A stretch of DNA of 64,000 bases from Gordonia neofelifaecis NRRL B-59395 (GCF_000192435.1 NZ_AEUD01000004.1:124001-188000), one strand, 5' to 3'; positions 42,317 to 52,347 are shown, counted from the stretch's first letter. The notes: generated by a model not told the origin, from the sequence alone. Made by a program: numbers and translations.

Positions 42317-42363
42317 AATTGCCGAGTTGCCCGGGTGGGATGAGCGACGAACAGGAGGTCGAA

Positions 42364-44826
42364 GTGGACCAGGTCACCATTGCCGAGGTCGACGCACGAC
42401 ACGTCTGGCATCCGTACGGGGCGTTTCCCGCGAGCACACGACCGCTGGTGGTGCGTGACTGCGAAGGCGTCCGCATCCGGCTGGCAGACGGCACCGAGTT
42501 GATCGACGGGATGAGCTCCTGGTGGGCCGCCGTTCACGGGTACCGGCACCCGCGCCTGGACACGGCGCTCGCCGAACAGGCCGGCCGGATGTCGCACGTG
42601 ATGTTCGGCGGACTCACCCACGAGCCGGCCGCACGACTGGCGGCGGCGCTGGTCGAGATGACACCCGAGCCGCTGCAGAAGGTCTTCTTCGCCGACTCCG
42701 GATCGGTCGCCGTGGAGGTCGCGGTCAAGATGGCGATCCAGTACTGGCGCAGCCGCGGTCAGGAGGGCAAACGACGTCTCCTCACCTGGCGCGGCGGCTA
42801 CCACGGCGACACGTTCGCGCCGATGAGCGTGTGCGATCCCGACGGCGGGATGCACGCCATGTGGCGCGGCGTCATCGCGGACCAGGTGTTCGTCCCGGCG
42901 CCGCCTGATGCCCGCTCCGGGGCCGCGGCGGACGAGGCGTACCTGACGATGCTCGACGCCCAGCTGGACCTCCGGCGCGACGAACTCGCCGCCGTGATCG
43001 TCGAGCCGGTGGTCCAGGGCGCGGGCGGCATGCGATTCCACTCGCCCGAACTGATCGCCGGATTGCGTCGGCTGTGCGATGTGCACGACGTCCTGTTGAT
43101 CTGCGACGAGATCGCGACCGGATTCGGGCGCACCGGAACTCTCTTCGCGGTCGACGCCGCCCGGGTCGCGCCCGACATCATGTGTGTGGGCAAGGCACTG
43201 ACCGGTGGCTATCTCACACTCGCGACGACTCTCACCACGGACCCGATCGCCGATGTGATCAGCCGCGGCGAGGCCGGCGGACTGGCTCACGGGCCGACGT
43301 TCATGGCCAACCCACTGGCCTGCGCCGTCGCCTGCGCCTCGCTGGCGGTGCTGGAGGACTCGGACTGGCAGGCGCGGGTGCCGCAGATCGGACGGCGACT
43401 CGCCGACGGCCTCGCGCCGCTCGTCGACCTGCCGGGCGTCGCCGACGTCCGCACTCTGGGCGCCATCGCGGTGGTCGAACTCGACGTCGAGGTCGACATG
43501 GCCGCGGCGACCGATGCGGCCGTCCGAGCCGGGGTCTGGGTCCGCCCCTTCCGGAACCTGATCTACGCGATGCCCCCGTTCATCATCGACGACGCCGACC
43601 TCGACACCCTGGTCACCGGGATCACCGCCGCCGCGACCGCGTCGGTGGCCGCCGCGGCGGTCGTCGCCGGTCGTCGCCGAGCCGGAGCTGGCGTCATGAG
43701 CGCGCCGTGGCTCGCGGACGTCGCCGAGCGGACCCTGGAAGCCGGGCTGCATCGCGAACCGGTGGTGCGCCGAGCCGGCGCCGCAGAGATCAATCTGGCC
43801 TCGAACGACTACCTCGGCCTGTCGAGCCATCCCGCGGTGATCGCCGGAGCCCACGCCGCCCTCGACGAATGGGGCGCCGGTTCGACGGCGTCCCGCCTCG
43901 TCGCGGGCACGACCGCCGCGCACATCGACTTCGAGAACGACATCGCCGACTTCCTCGGCTTCGAGGCGGCCCTGACGTTCTCGTCGGGCTACCTCGCGAA
44001 CATCGGTGCGATCACCGCGCTCGTCGGACGCGGCGACCTGATCGTCAGCGACACCGGTGCCCACGCCTCGCTGATCGACGGATGCCGGCTGTCGCGGGCT
44101 CGCGTCGAGGTGGTCCCGCGGGGAGACACCGAGGCCGTGCGCCGTGCCCTGGCCCGACGGACCGAGGATCGCGCGCTCGTGGTCACCGACTCGATCTACA
44201 GCATCGACGGCATGATCGCGCCGCTGCGCGACTACTACGACGCGGCCGCCGAGCACGGGGCGATCATGCTCGCCGACGAGGCCCATGCCCTCGGGGTCCG
44301 CGGACCCGGAGGTCGGGGCGTCGCCGCGGAACAGGGACTCTCCGGCGCACCCGGGCTGGTGATCACCACGGTCGCCTCCAAGTCGCTCGGCGCACAGGGA
44401 GGGATCGTGCTCGGCACCGGCCTGCTGCGCGACCATCTGATCGATCACGCGCGCACGTTCATCTTCGACACCGGGCTCAACCCGGCCGCCGTCGGTGCCG
44501 CACACGCCGCGCTGCGGGTGCTGCGTGGCGATCCGCAGATGCCCGACCGGCTGCGTGCGGGAGTCCGCCGCCTCGCGTCGGCCTGCGGCGGCGACGTTCC
44601 GGACGCGGCTGTCGTCTCGCTGATCGTGGGCGACCCGGTCGCGGCCGTCCGCGCCGCCGCGATCTGCCGTGAGGGCGGAGTGTTCGTCGGCTGCTTCCGA
44701 CCGCCGTCGGTGCCCGAGGGGACGTCCCGCCTGCGGCTCACCGTCCGCGCGGATCTCGACGACGACACCCTCGACACCGTCGCCGCGGTTGTGACCGCGG
44801 CCCTGCGCGAGGTCGGAGCGGCATGA
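42364..44826 (+). CDS. bioA-bioF: Fused BioA-BioF biotin enzyme
   Basis: One continuous frame of about 820 codons encodes two PLP enzymes of biotin synthesis. Residues about 1-430 are DAPA aminotransferase ([44 protein letters not shown], and the PLP Lys in [11 protein letters not shown]). An Ala-rich linker ([19 protein letters not shown]) joins to residues about 446-820, a KAPA synthase/BioF ([45 protein letters not shown] Lys in [12 protein letters not shown]). No stop lies between them; an internal ATG at 43696 marks the old bioF start. The GTG at 42364 has AGGAGG five bases upstream; ATG 42340 is the alternative. bioD overlaps by 4 bp. Confidence 0.88.
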   Translation: MDQVTIAEVDARHVWHPYGAFPASTRPLVVRDCEGVRIRLADGTELIDGMSSWWAAVHGYRHPRLDTALAEQAGRMSHVMFGGLTHEPAARLAAALVEMTPEPLQKVFFADSGSVAVEVAVKMAIQYWRSRGQEGKRRLLTWRGGYHGDTFAPMSVCDPDGGMHAMWRGVIADQVFVPAPPDARSGAAADEAYLTMLDAQLDLRRDELAAVIVEPVVQGAGGMRFHSPELIAGLRRLCDVHDVLLICDEIATGFGRTGTLFAVDAARVAPDIMCVGKALTGGYLTLATTLTTDPIADVISRGEAGGLAHGPTFMANPLACAVACASLAVLEDSDWQARVPQIGRRLADGLAPLVDLPGVADVRTLGAIAVVELDVEVDMAAATDAAVRAGVWVRPFRNLIYAMPPFIIDDADLDTLVTGITAAATASVAAAAVVAGRRRAGAGVMSAPWLADVAERTLEAGLHREPVVRRAGAAEINLASNDYLGLSSHPAVIAGAHAALDEWGAGSTASRLVAGTTAAHIDFENDIADFLGFEAALTFSSGYLANIGAITALVGRGDLIVSDTGAHASLIDGCRLSRARVEVVPRGDTEAVRRALARRTEDRALVVTDSIYSIDGMIAPLRDYYDAAAEHGAIMLADEAHALGVRGPGGRGVAAEQGLSGAPGLVITTVASKSLGAQGGIVLGTGLLRDHLIDHARTFIFDTGLNPAAVGAAHAALRVLRGDPQMPDRLRAGVRRLASACGGDVPDAAVVSLIVGDPVAAVRAAAICREGGVFVGCFRPPSVPEGTSRLRLTVRADLDDDTLDTVAAVVTAALREVGAA

Positions 44827-45521
44827 GCGCGCAGATCATCGCCGTCACCGGGACATCCACCGATGTCGGCAAGACGGTAGCGGTGGCGGCCCTGGCCGCC
44901 GCCGCACAGGCCGCCGGACGTCGCGTCGCGGTGTGCAAGGCCGCCCAGACCGGTGTCGCGCCGGGGGAGCCGGGCGACCTCGCGGAGATCCGGCGTCTGG
45001 CCGGGCCGTTGCCGGGCGCCGAGCCCGCCCGCTATCCGGAGCCACTGGCGCCGGAGACCGCGGCCGCCAGATCGGGGTTGCCGCCGGTGACGCTCGACGC
45101 GATCGCCTCGGCCGTCTCCGGTCTCGCGGCGGACGCCGACCTGGTGCTGGTGGAGGGCGCAGGCGGTGCGCTGGTTCGGCTCGGTCCCGGGTTGACGATC
45201 CTCGACGTCGCCAAGCGGCTGAACGCCGAACTGCTCGTCGTCACCGACCCGGGACTCGGCACCCTCAACCACACCGAACTCACCACGCGGGCGATCGATG
45301 CGGCCGGGGTCAGGACGCGGGGCCTCGTGATCGGCTCCTGGCCGGACGCGCCGGATCTCGCCATGACCTGCAACCTCGCCGACCTGCCGCGGCTCACCGG
45401 CGTGCCGATCGTCGCGACAGTGCCCGCGGGCTCGGGACGACTGCCTGCCGACGAGTTCCGCGCACGGGCCCCCGGCTGGGTCGACGCCGCGCTGTTCCCC
45501 GCCCCGACCGCCCTCGTGTGA
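44823..45521 (+). CDS. bioD: Dethiobiotin synthetase
   Basis: ATP-dependent carboxylase closing the ureido ring of dethiobiotin; 232 residues. The P-loop appears as [18 protein letters not shown], followed by VCKAAQTGV and the [12 protein letters not shown] segment, all typical. The ATG overlaps the stop of the bioA-bioF frame (ATGA), so the three activities are translated from one mRNA in pathway order after BioF. Confidence 0.95.
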   Translation: MSAQIIAVTGTSTDVGKTVAVAALAAAAQAAGRRVAVCKAAQTGVAPGEPGDLAEIRRLAGPLPGAEPARYPEPLAPETAAARSGLPPVTLDAIASAVSGLAADADLVLVEGAGGALVRLGPGLTILDVAKRLNAELLVVTDPGLGTLNHTELTTRAIDAAGVRTRGLVIGSWPDAPDLAMTCNLADLPRLTGVPIVATVPAGSGRLPADEFRARAPGWVDAALFPAPTALV

Positions 45522-45578
45522 AGGCTGCCATCTGCGCCTTGCACGCCCCGACACCGACGAAGTGCCTCCTTAAGGGCC

Positions 45579-45601
45579 GCCGAGGGCAATATGCCCTCGG
45601 C
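45579..45601 (+). promoter_or_regulatory. Hairpin between bioD and bioB
   Basis: GCCGAGGGCA and TGCCCTCGGC form a perfect 10-bp stem around ATA, 55 bases before the bioB start. It lies in the only sizeable gap of the biotin operon (135 bp). It may be a partial terminator or an attenuator; a U run follows only after 15 bases (ATTTTC). Confidence 0.5.
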
Positions 45602-45656
45602 TCGCGCTCAACGAGCATTTTCTGAACATCAACCCCATCCACGAAGGAGACCCCGA

Positions 45657-46697
45657 ATGACCACGACTGCCGACACGACCGCCCCGGCAGGCATCGACGC
45701 CGTCGACGACATCCTCGCCGTCGCGCGCGAGCAGGTCCTTGAGAAGGGCGAAGGGCTGAGCCGCGACCAGGTGCTGTCGGTGCTGCAGCTCGGCGACGAC
45801 CGCCTCACCGAACTGCTCCAACTCGCACACGATGTGCGGATGCGCTGGTGCGGCCCGGAGGTCGAGGTCGAGGGGATCATCTCGCTCAAGACCGGCGGCT
45901 GCCCCGAGGACTGCCACTTCTGCAGCCAGTCCGGACTGTTCGCGTCACCGGTGCGCAGCGCCTGGATCGACATCCCCTCGCTGGTGGAGGCCGCCAAGCA
46001 GACCGCCAAGACCGGCGCGACCGAGTTCTGCATCGTCGCCGCCGTGCGCGGCCCGGACAAGCGACTGATGACCCAGGTCGCCGCGGGCATCGAGGCGATC
46101 CGCAACGAGGTCGACATCCAGATCGCCTGCAGTCTCGGCATGCTCACTCAGGAGCAGGTCGACGAGCTCGCGGCGATGGGCGTCCACCGGTACAACCACA
46201 ACCTCGAGACAGCGCGGAGTCACTTCCCGAACGTCGTGACCACCCACACCTGGGAGGAGCGGTGGGGCACGCTCAAGATGGTCCGCGAAGCCGGTATGGA
46301 GGTGTGCTGCGGCGGCATCCTCGGCATGGGAGAGAGCCTGGAGCAGCGCGCCGAGTTCGCCGCCGACCTCGCGTCGCTGGAGCCTGACGAGGTTCCGCTC
46401 AACTTCCTCAATCCGCGCCCCGGCACCCCGTTCGGCGATCTCGACGTCCTGCCCGCCTCGGAGGCTCTCAAATCCGTCGCCGCCTTCCGGCTCGCCCTGC
46501 CGCGCACCATCCTGCGCTTCGCCGGCGGCCGCGAGATCACTCTCGGCGACCTCGGTGCCAAGCAGGGCATCCTCGGCGGCATCAACGCGGTCATCGTCGG
46601 CAATTACCTGACCACCCTCGGTCGGCCCGCCGAAGACGACCTCGATCTGCTCGACGATCTGTCGATGCCGATCAAGGCCCTCAATGACACGCTGTGA
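45657..46697 (+). CDS. bioB: Biotin synthase (radical SAM)
   Basis: Inserts sulfur into dethiobiotin; 346 residues. The radical-SAM cluster motif is [14 protein letters not shown] (CxxxCxxC), and YNHNLETA, the GGILGMGES segment and [35 protein letters not shown] complete the family pattern. The ATG at 45657 has a GAAGGAG site; an open frame further upstream crosses the hairpin and is not coding. It is followed by bsaP, which actinobacterial BioB enzymes need. Confidence 0.97.
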   Translation: MTTTADTTAPAGIDAVDDILAVAREQVLEKGEGLSRDQVLSVLQLGDDRLTELLQLAHDVRMRWCGPEVEVEGIISLKTGGCPEDCHFCSQSGLFASPVRSAWIDIPSLVEAAKQTAKTGATEFCIVAAVRGPDKRLMTQVAAGIEAIRNEVDIQIACSLGMLTQEQVDELAAMGVHRYNHNLETARSHFPNVVTTHTWEERWGTLKMVREAGMEVCCGGILGMGESLEQRAEFAADLASLEPDEVPLNFLNPRPGTPFGDLDVLPASEALKSVAAFRLALPRTILRFAGGREITLGDLGAKQGILGGINAVIVGNYLTTLGRPAEDDLDLLDDLSMPIKALNDTL

Positions 46698-46765
46698 ACC
46701 ACGCCGGTAGCCTCGAAAGTCGTGGCCCGTCCGCCGCGGCCATCAGATTCCAGGAGGCGTCGAGC

Positions 46766-47005
46766 ATGACGAGCGTGATCCCCGGTCCGCTGCAGCAGCC
46801 GCTGCGGTTCGGCGTCTACACGGGCGTCGAACTCGAGCTCCAAGCGGTCGACGCGATTCCCGAGGCAGCCAAGCTGGGACTGGAACCGCCGCGGTTCTGC
46901 GGCCAGTGCGGTCGGCGGATGGTCGTGCAGGTCCGACCCCACGGCTGGGACGCCAGATGTTCGCGCCACGGAACGGTCGACTCGACGGAGCTGGGAGAGC
47001 GATGA
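46766..47005 (+). CDS. bsaP: Biotin synthase auxiliary protein
   Basis: A 79-residue protein with a zinc-ribbon or Fe-S-like C-terminal half: FCGQCGRRM (Cys45, Cys48) and ARCSRHG (Cys65, His68). The length and position match the small protein after bioB in M. tuberculosis (Rv1590), described as the auxiliary factor BsaP that lets actinobacterial BioB work. The ATG follows AGGAGG (46752-46757) at good spacing; a GTG at 46694 overlapping the bioB stop would add 24 unlikely residues. It overlaps the next gene by 4 bp. Confidence 0.88.
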   Translation: MTSVIPGPLQQPLRFGVYTGVELELQAVDAIPEAAKLGLEPPRFCGQCGRRMVVQVRPHGWDARCSRHGTVDSTELGER

Positions 47006-47619
47006 ACCTGCGCCGGGTGGTCGTGGTGGTGGTCGCGCTGATCGTGGCGGCGGTCGTCGTCGGAGGACTGTGGGCGCTGCTCGCCCCCGTCCCCGACCTC
47101 GTCGTCGAACACGGCGGTCAGATGCGATTCGCCACCGAGGCGGACCCGGCCAAACTCTTCGACGGCGTCGCGATCTTCGCCTTCCTGTCCCTCGGCCTCG
47201 GCGCGCTGATCGCGCTCGCCACCTGGTTCGGGCTCCGCTCGTCGCGCGGGCTGGGCGGACTCGCGTTCGTCACGCTGATGTCGATCGCGACATCGGCATT
47301 GGCGATCGACCTGGCCGGGCGCTTCGGCCGGATGGCGCACGGTGCGCTCGACCGCAGCGTTCCCGGCACCTATCAGGGCACCGTGAATCTCTGGCTCGAA
47401 GGCGACGTCGGCCCGGCGTGGGTGCTGCTCGTCTGCGCGCCCACCGCGGGCGTCCTCGTCTACCTGATCTGCGTCATCGCCAGCGCACACGCCGACCTCG
47501 GAGTCGGCGACCTGGAACCGGCCCAGGCGCCGGTGGCCGTCGACGCGGGCCTCGCGCCGATCGACGCCGTCGGTCCCGAGGTCACATCGGAGGACGAAGG
47601 GCCGCGAACTCGTCCGTGA
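47002..47619 (+). CDS. DUF2567 membrane protein
   Basis: The 205-residue integral membrane protein has four predicted helices (about 5-26, 52-75, 82-103, 136-160) and a hydrophilic acidic tail. A protein of this kind follows bsaP in mycobacteria (the Rv1591c position), and the family has no known function. It is coupled to bsaP by an ATGA overlap. Its 3' end overlaps the convergent Nudix regulator gene by 38 bp. Confidence 0.8.
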   Translation: MNLRRVVVVVVALIVAAVVVGGLWALLAPVPDLVVEHGGQMRFATEADPAKLFDGVAIFAFLSLGLGALIALATWFGLRSSRGLGGLAFVTLMSIATSALAIDLAGRFGRMAHGALDRSVPGTYQGTVNLWLEGDVGPAWVLLVCAPTAGVLVYLICVIASAHADLGVGDLEPAQAPVAVDAGLAPIDAVGPEVTSEDEGPRTRP

Positions 47620-48262
47620 CGCGCAGGCGCGTGTCGGCGAATTGATACAGCGCGGGCGGGCGTCCGCCGGTGCGGCCGGTCCGGCCCACCGTTCCCGTCG
47701 CGACCACCACACCGCGTCGCGAGAGGACGCGCAACAGGTTGGTCGAATCGACCGGGTATCCGAGTGCGGCGCCGTAGATCTCCGACAGCTCCGACATCGG
47801 GAACTGACTCGGGGCCAGGGCGAACGCGATGTTCGTGTACGACAGTTTGCCCGCGAGGCGGTGCCTGGCCAGATCGATCACGTCGCGGTGGTCGTAGGCG
47901 AGCGCAGGCAGGTCGTCCACGGCGAACCACTCGGCGTCCGCCACGCTCTCGGCGGGGATGTCGCTCGGCACCAGGGCGAGGAAGGTCGACGCGACGGTCC
48001 GCTGCTCGGGTACTCGGTCGGGGTCGGAGAACACGGACAACTGTTCGAGGTGCGCCACTCGGGTGAGCCCAGCCCGCGTACCCAGCCATCGAACCGCCGC
48101 GGCGCCGAGCGTCTCGCGTTCGACGATCGGCCCACCCGGCAGGGACCAGCCCGCCTTCTCGCATCGGCGGAGCAGGACGTGCAGCGCCGGGACCTCCGGC
48201 TCGGACTCCCGGACCTGGAAGACGGCGGTGAGCACCTCGACGCGCACGGTGGTTTCGGCCAT
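47582..48262 (-). CDS. nrtR: Nudix-type NAD regulator (NrtR-like)
   Basis: The 226-residue product has an N-terminal Nudix-fold domain (about 1-140) whose catalytic box is degenerate: WSLPGGPIVERETLGAAAVRWLGTRAGL lacks the REUxEE glutamates, as expected for a sensor rather than an enzyme. A C-terminal winged helix (about 150-215: MSELSEIYGAALGYPVDSTNLLRVLSRRG) binds DNA. NrtR proteins repress NAD synthesis genes and sense ADP-ribose or NAD-related ligands. It is divergent from nadA, with a matching palindrome between. Confidence 0.87.
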   Translation of the reverse strand: MAETTVRVEVLTAVFQVRESEPEVPALHVLLRRCEKAGWSLPGGPIVERETLGAAAVRWLGTRAGLTRVAHLEQLSVFSDPDRVPEQRTVASTFLALVPSDIPAESVADAEWFAVDDLPALAYDHRDVIDLARHRLAGKLSYTNIAFALAPSQFPMSELSEIYGAALGYPVDSTNLLRVLSRRGVVVATGTVGRTGRTGGRPPALYQFADTRLRVTDEFAALRPPM

Positions 48263-48395
48263 GCGATCCAGATTAGGAGACGGTCGTGCATGGCCTCACC
48301 TCCGGTGAGTGGAGGTGGTGCTTGATTCGTCGGCCACACGCGCGAGCACAGCCACGGGAATGCGTCGCCGATCACAGGTGTTACGATGACGACAT

Positions 48396-48418
48396 GTTTT
48401 CGACCAGTGATCGAAAAC
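48396..48418. promoter_or_regulatory. Probable NrtR operator upstream of nadA
   Basis: Perfect 8-bp arms GTTTTCGA (48396-48403) and TCGAAAAC (48411-48418) flank a 7-nt spacer. A TACGAT -10-like hexamer lies at 48382-48387, so a bound repressor would cover the start of nadA transcription. The nadA ATG is 50 bases further on. Confidence 0.7.
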
Positions 48419-48467
48419 CCTCCGGGCGCAGCCCGCGCGGAGACCATGCGATGGGAGTGCAGTCGCC

Positions 48468-49523
48468 ATGACTACTGGAACCGTGATCACCCGGACCGAG
48501 ACCGACCTCGGCATGCCCGACCCGAGGCACGGCATTCCGCCGGCCTACGGCGGGGTGGAGCCGACCGCGGAGTGGGCTGCGGAGATCAAGCGTCTCGCGA
48601 AGGCGCGCAACGCCGCGATCCTCGCGCACAACTACCAGCTGCCCGAGATCCAGGACATCGCCGACCACGTCGGCGACTCGTTGGCGCTGTCGCGGATCGC
48701 GGCCGAGACCGACGCCGACGAGATCATCTTCTGCGGCGTGCATTTCATGGCCGAGACCGCGAAGATCCTGAGTCCGACCAAGCGCGTGCTCATTCCCGAC
48801 GAGCGTGCCGGCTGCTCGCTCGCCGACTCGATCACCGCAGACGACCTCCGCGCGTGGAAGGCCGAGTTCCCGGACGCCGTGGTCGTCTCGTACGTCAACA
48901 CCACCGCCGAGGTGAAGGGGCTGACGGACATCTGCTGCACGTCGTCCAACGCCGTCGACGTCGTGGCGTCCATCGACCCCGACAAGGACGTGCTGTTCCT
49001 CCCGGACCAGTTCCTCGGCGCGCACGTGAAGCGCGAGACCGGCCGCGACAACATCCACATCTGGGCGGGCGAGTGCCACGTCCACGCGGGCATCAACGGC
49101 GACGAGCTGACGGAGCAGACCGAGAGCCACCCGGGCGCGGACCTGTTCATCCACCCGGAGTGCGGGTGTGCGACGTCGGCGCTCTACCTGTCGGGCGAGG
49201 GGATCGTGCCGCAGGATCGGGTGAAGATCCTCTCCACCGGCGGGATGATCGACGCCGCCCGGGCCACCAGCGCCAAGCAGGTGCTCGTCGCGACCGAGGT
49301 CGGCATGTTGCATCAGCTGCGCCGCGCGGCGCCGGAGATCGACTTCCAGCCGGTCAACGACCGCGCCGCGTGCCCGTACATGAAGATGATCACCCCGGCG
49401 GCATTGCTCCGCTGCCTCACCGAGGGCAAGGACGAGGTCGACGTCGCACCCGATGTCGCGGCTCGCGCACGACTCTCGGTGGAGCGGATGATCGCGATCG
49501 GAAACCCGGGTAGCGGAGAATAG
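48468..49523 (+). CDS. nadA: Quinolinate synthase A
   Basis: [4Fe-4S] enzyme condensing iminoaspartate with DHAP to quinolinate; 351 residues. Seen are [71 protein letters not shown] and the Cys in [10 protein letters not shown]; the three family Cys ligands are covered. A GGGAG site precedes the ATG. In relatives nadA is followed by nadB; here nadC follows after 5 bp. Confidence 0.96.
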   Translation: MTTGTVITRTETDLGMPDPRHGIPPAYGGVEPTAEWAAEIKRLAKARNAAILAHNYQLPEIQDIADHVGDSLALSRIAAETDADEIIFCGVHFMAETAKILSPTKRVLIPDERAGCSLADSITADDLRAWKAEFPDAVVVSYVNTTAEVKGLTDICCTSSNAVDVVASIDPDKDVLFLPDQFLGAHVKRETGRDNIHIWAGECHVHAGINGDELTEQTESHPGADLFIHPECGCATSALYLSGEGIVPQDRVKILSTGGMIDAARATSAKQVLVATEVGMLHQLRRAAPEIDFQPVNDRAACPYMKMITPAALLRCLTEGKDEVDVAPDVAARARLSVERMIAIGNPGSGE

Positions 49524-49528
49524 GGCGA

Positions 49529-50419
49529 GTGAACTCCTTCATCGGCCAGCAGCAGGCAACCGGCGACCTCGACCTCATCGTGGACGAGGAGGTGATCGCC
49601 CTCATCCGCACCGCACTCCTGGAGGACCTGCGGTACGGGCCCGACGTCACCACGCTCGCCACCGTGCCCGCCGACACCGTCGCCGATGCGAAGATCGTCT
49701 CGCGTCAGCACGGTGTGATGGCGGGTCTGCCGGTGGTCCGCGCGGTCTTCGACGAGGTGATCGGACCGGACAACTACATCGTCACCGAACAACTCGGGGA
49801 CGGGGCCCGGGTGGAGCCGGGGACGGTCGCACTCGCGCTCCGGGCACCTGCCGCATCACTGTTGACCGCGGAGCGGACGGCGCTGAATCTGCTCTGTCAC
49901 CTGTCCGGCATCGCTACGGCCACCGCGGCCTGGGTCGACGCGGTCGATGGGACGCAGGCACAGATCCGCGACTCGCGGAAGACGCTCCCCGGGATGCGGT
50001 CGCTGCAGAAGTACGCGGTACGGGCGGGCGGCGGCGTGAACCATCGGATGGGTCTCGGCGACGCGGCGCTCATCAAGGACAACCACGTGGTCGCCGCGGG
50101 CGGCGTCGCTCGAGCCCTTGAGGCGGTCCGGGCGGCTGCGCCGGACGTGCCGGTGGAGGTCGAGGTCGATTCGCTGGATCAGCTCGACGAGGTGCTCGCG
50201 CTGACCCCGCAGTTGGTTCTGCTCGACAACTTCGAACCGTGGGCGACGCAGATGGCCGTCCAGCGACGCGACGCGCGGTCGCCGGAGACGAAGCTGGAGT
50301 CGTCGGGCGGACTGTCCTTGGACTTCGCGATGGACTACGCGCGGACCGGCGTCGACTACCTGGCCGTCGGCGCGCTGACCCACTCGGTGACGGTTCTGGA
50401 CTTCGGTCTGGACATGTGA
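49529..50419 (+). CDS. nadC: Quinolinate phosphoribosyltransferase
   Basis: Makes nicotinate mononucleotide from quinolinate and PRPP; 296 residues. Motifs include LEDLRYGPDVTT, TALNLLCHLSGIATATA, the active-site RDSRKTLPGMRSLQKYAVRAGGGVNHRMGLGDAALIKDNH, and the C-terminal YLAVGALTHSV. The start is a GTG. It lies directly behind nadA, with no nadB or nifS-like gene in between or after, so the operon is nadA-nadC. Confidence 0.96.
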   Translation: MNSFIGQQQATGDLDLIVDEEVIALIRTALLEDLRYGPDVTTLATVPADTVADAKIVSRQHGVMAGLPVVRAVFDEVIGPDNYIVTEQLGDGARVEPGTVALALRAPAASLLTAERTALNLLCHLSGIATATAAWVDAVDGTQAQIRDSRKTLPGMRSLQKYAVRAGGGVNHRMGLGDAALIKDNHVVAAGGVARALEAVRAAAPDVPVEVEVDSLDQLDEVLALTPQLVLLDNFEPWATQMAVQRRDARSPETKLESSGGLSLDFAMDYARTGVDYLAVGALTHSVTVLDFGLDM

Positions 50420-50562
50420 GGCCGTCTGAGCGACGGAGCGCCTCGAGATCAGGTTCCTGACCCGAGCGTCCCCGTGGCGGCTGCCGGCGGACCATCTGTC
50501 CATCGAGGTCGGTCACGGGGACGGATGGGCCGCTGTATCGCCGTCGTGCATGATGGGGCCTG

Positions 50563-51030
50563 ATGACGTACCTCGTTCGAGCCTCCGTCCTGTCCGACCT
50601 CGACGCGGGCACCCTCCACGAACTCCTCAAGCTGCGCGTCGATGTGTTCGTCGTCGAGCAGGAGTGCGCGTATCCGGAGATCGACGGGCGGGACACAGAG
50701 TCGACGACCCTCCACTTCTGGTGCGAGGACGAGGAGGGAACACCCGTCGCCACGTTGCGGGTGCTGCGTGACGTCGCGGCCGACGGAACCTACGAACTGC
50801 GAATCGGGCGAGTCTGCGTCCGCGCGGATCATCGTGGCACCGGAGCGGCGAGCGAGCTGATTGATCGGGCCGTCGCCTACATCGGGCGCGATTCGAGTGT
50901 CATGGATGCGCAGTCGCACCTGGTGGGGATGTACGCGAAGTGGGGTTATCTGCCCGCCGGGGCGGAGTTCGTCGAAGACGGCATTCCGCACACTCCGTTG
51001 CGCCGGAACGAGGGTCGTTCGGAACGCTGA
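50563..51030 (+). CDS. GNAT acetyltransferase, ElaA family
   Basis: The 155-residue N-acetyltransferase-fold protein has the ElaA-type opening LLKLRVDVFVVEQECAYPEIDGRD, central strand VATLRVLRD, acetyl-CoA loop IGRVCVRADHRGTGAASELIDRAV, and GYLPAGAEFVEDGIPHTPLRR at the C-terminus. The substrate is unknown for the family. The 143-bp gap before it shows no clear terminator. Confidence 0.88.
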   Translation: MTYLVRASVLSDLDAGTLHELLKLRVDVFVVEQECAYPEIDGRDTESTTLHFWCEDEEGTPVATLRVLRDVAADGTYELRIGRVCVRADHRGTGAASELIDRAVAYIGRDSSVMDAQSHLVGMYAKWGYLPAGAEFVEDGIPHTPLRRNEGRSER

Positions 51031-51062
51031 CGGCGAGCCCATCGATGGGTACTGTCGCCGCG

Positions 51063-51431
51063 ATGAGCAGCTACTACGACAAGTATCCGGTCGAGCGACG
51101 GACCTCCTCGCACGACGGCGCGGCGCGTGCGACGGTGATCCTCGGATTGATCGCCTGCACGATCGCCGGAATCGTCGCCGCCGGCTGGCTGCTCTGGAGC
51201 AGCTCGTCGGTCCCGACTGGCAGAGGCGACTACGAAGTCCGATGTGCGGCCGTGATGACGGATCCGGTGCGGACGGCAGACCTCGAAGACGGCGGCGACT
51301 ACACGGCCGCGGTCTGCGGCCAGCAGCGGACGCGTCGTCTGGCCCTGGCCGGATTCGCTGTCCTCGTGACGGTCGGCGCGGGACTGGCGAGTCGCAGCGT
51401 ATTCCGGCGCTCCGAGTTCGGTGCGGGGTAG
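51063..51431 (+). CDS. Small membrane protein with Cys-pair loop (paralogue 1)
   Basis: The 122-residue product has two membrane helices (about 24-46 and 93-112). They flank an outside loop with two cysteines in VRCAAVMTDP and AAVCGQQRTRRLALAG, which may form a disulfide. The same CAAV...CxQQRxxRLxxAG pattern occurs in the protein at 56956-57303, so the two are paralogues flanking the kinase genes. No family was recognised. ATG 51063 is chosen; ATG 51045 is in frame. Confidence 0.65.
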   Translation: MSSYYDKYPVERRTSSHDGAARATVILGLIACTIAGIVAAGWLLWSSSSVPTGRGDYEVRCAAVMTDPVRTADLEDGGDYTAAVCGQQRTRRLALAGFAVLVTVGAGLASRSVFRRSEFGAG

Positions 51432-51525
51432 TGGCTCGGGGCGAGAAAGACTGAGCGATGGCGCAGGTCGGCCGCTTGAACGACGACACGTTCCGGCCGG
51501 GTGGGCGTGCTTGTAGCCTGACGGC

Positions 51526-52347
51526 GTGAACTCATCGCCGACACCGGGATCGGGCTTCGGTCGCTTCCCCGAACCCGATCGCCCCGTCCCTCCGGCAGAC
51601 CATCGCACGCGGACCCCGGCGGCTCAGCGGGCACCGCGCCCGGCGCAGCACAACGCACCTGCGCCGAATGCTCCCGCGGGCGACTTCACGACGCCGGTCG
51701 AACTGCGGTGCGTCCTGCAGCCCGACACCGAGATCCGGCGGGCGGTTCCGCTGCTGATCTTCACATTCCTCTTCGCGGCTCTCGTGGTCGCGGTCGTGAT
51801 CGGCGTCGCTGCACCGGATGCGCCCGCGGTGGGCATCGTCTGCGGTCTCGTCGCGGGTGCGGCGGCCAGTGGGGCGATGTACGCCCGCATGAAGTCGCGA
51901 CTGACTCGCACCTACGGGCAGTTGCAGCGGCTGCTGCTGACCCCGCGCGGTCTGCAGCGCACCGACGGGACCGTCGTCAACGACATGCCGTGGGCGACGA
52001 TGACGCGCATCGAGGTGCGGAACTCGGCTCTGCCCGGCCGGCGGGCGAACGTCCTGCGGTCGGGAGTCGCGGGCGCGGGCGCCAACGTCGCGATCGGGGC
52101 AGCGCACACCAAGATCGCCGCAGGCATCGTCGGACGATCGACCCTGACGCCGTTGCCCGGCGCCAACCGCACACAGCTCAAGGTGCATGATCAGACCGCA
52201 GGCGGGCGGTCGAACCTGAGCGGTGGGCAGCCGTTCGTGGCGGAGCAGGGACTGATCTTCCCCGGTGAGTTCGAGACCGACTGGACCCGCGGCGTCGTCG
52301 GCGCCTGGCTGCGGCACTACCGGCCCGACCTGCAGCTGCCTGCGTGA
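51526..52347 (+). CDS. Membrane protein upstream of Ser/Thr kinase
   Basis: The 273-residue product has a Pro/Ala-rich N-terminus (about 1-55), two close membrane helices (about 73-117) and a C-terminal domain with strand-rich segments (LQRLLLTPRGLQRTDGTVVNDMPWATMTRIEVRNSALPG), reminiscent of bacterial PH-like domains. No function is known. It starts with GTG and its stop overlaps the kinase start by 4 bp, so it may be a partner of that kinase. Confidence 0.65.
   Translation: MNSSPTPGSGFGRFPEPDRPVPPADHRTRTPAAQRAPRPAQHNAPAPNAPAGDFTTPVELRCVLQPDTEIRRAVPLLIFTFLFAALVVAVVIGVAAPDAPAVGIVCGLVAGAAASGAMYARMKSRLTRTYGQLQRLLLTPRGLQRTDGTVVNDMPWATMTRIEVRNSALPGRRANVLRSGVAGAGANVAIGAAHTKIAAGIVGRSTLTPLPGANRTQLKVHDQTAGGRSNLSGGQPFVAEQGLIFPGEFETDWTRGVVGAWLRHYRPDLQLPA

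Noticed and set aside
42106..42339. Start of the bioA frame upstream of the operators
   Set aside because: This would place the three operators inside the coding region and overlap the divergent repressor gene; GTG 42364 has a proper ribosome site.
43696..44826. bioF as a separate gene starting at the internal ATG
   Set aside because: No stop ends the bioA part before it, so ribosomes would read through; internal initiation could add some BioF but the main product should be the fusion.
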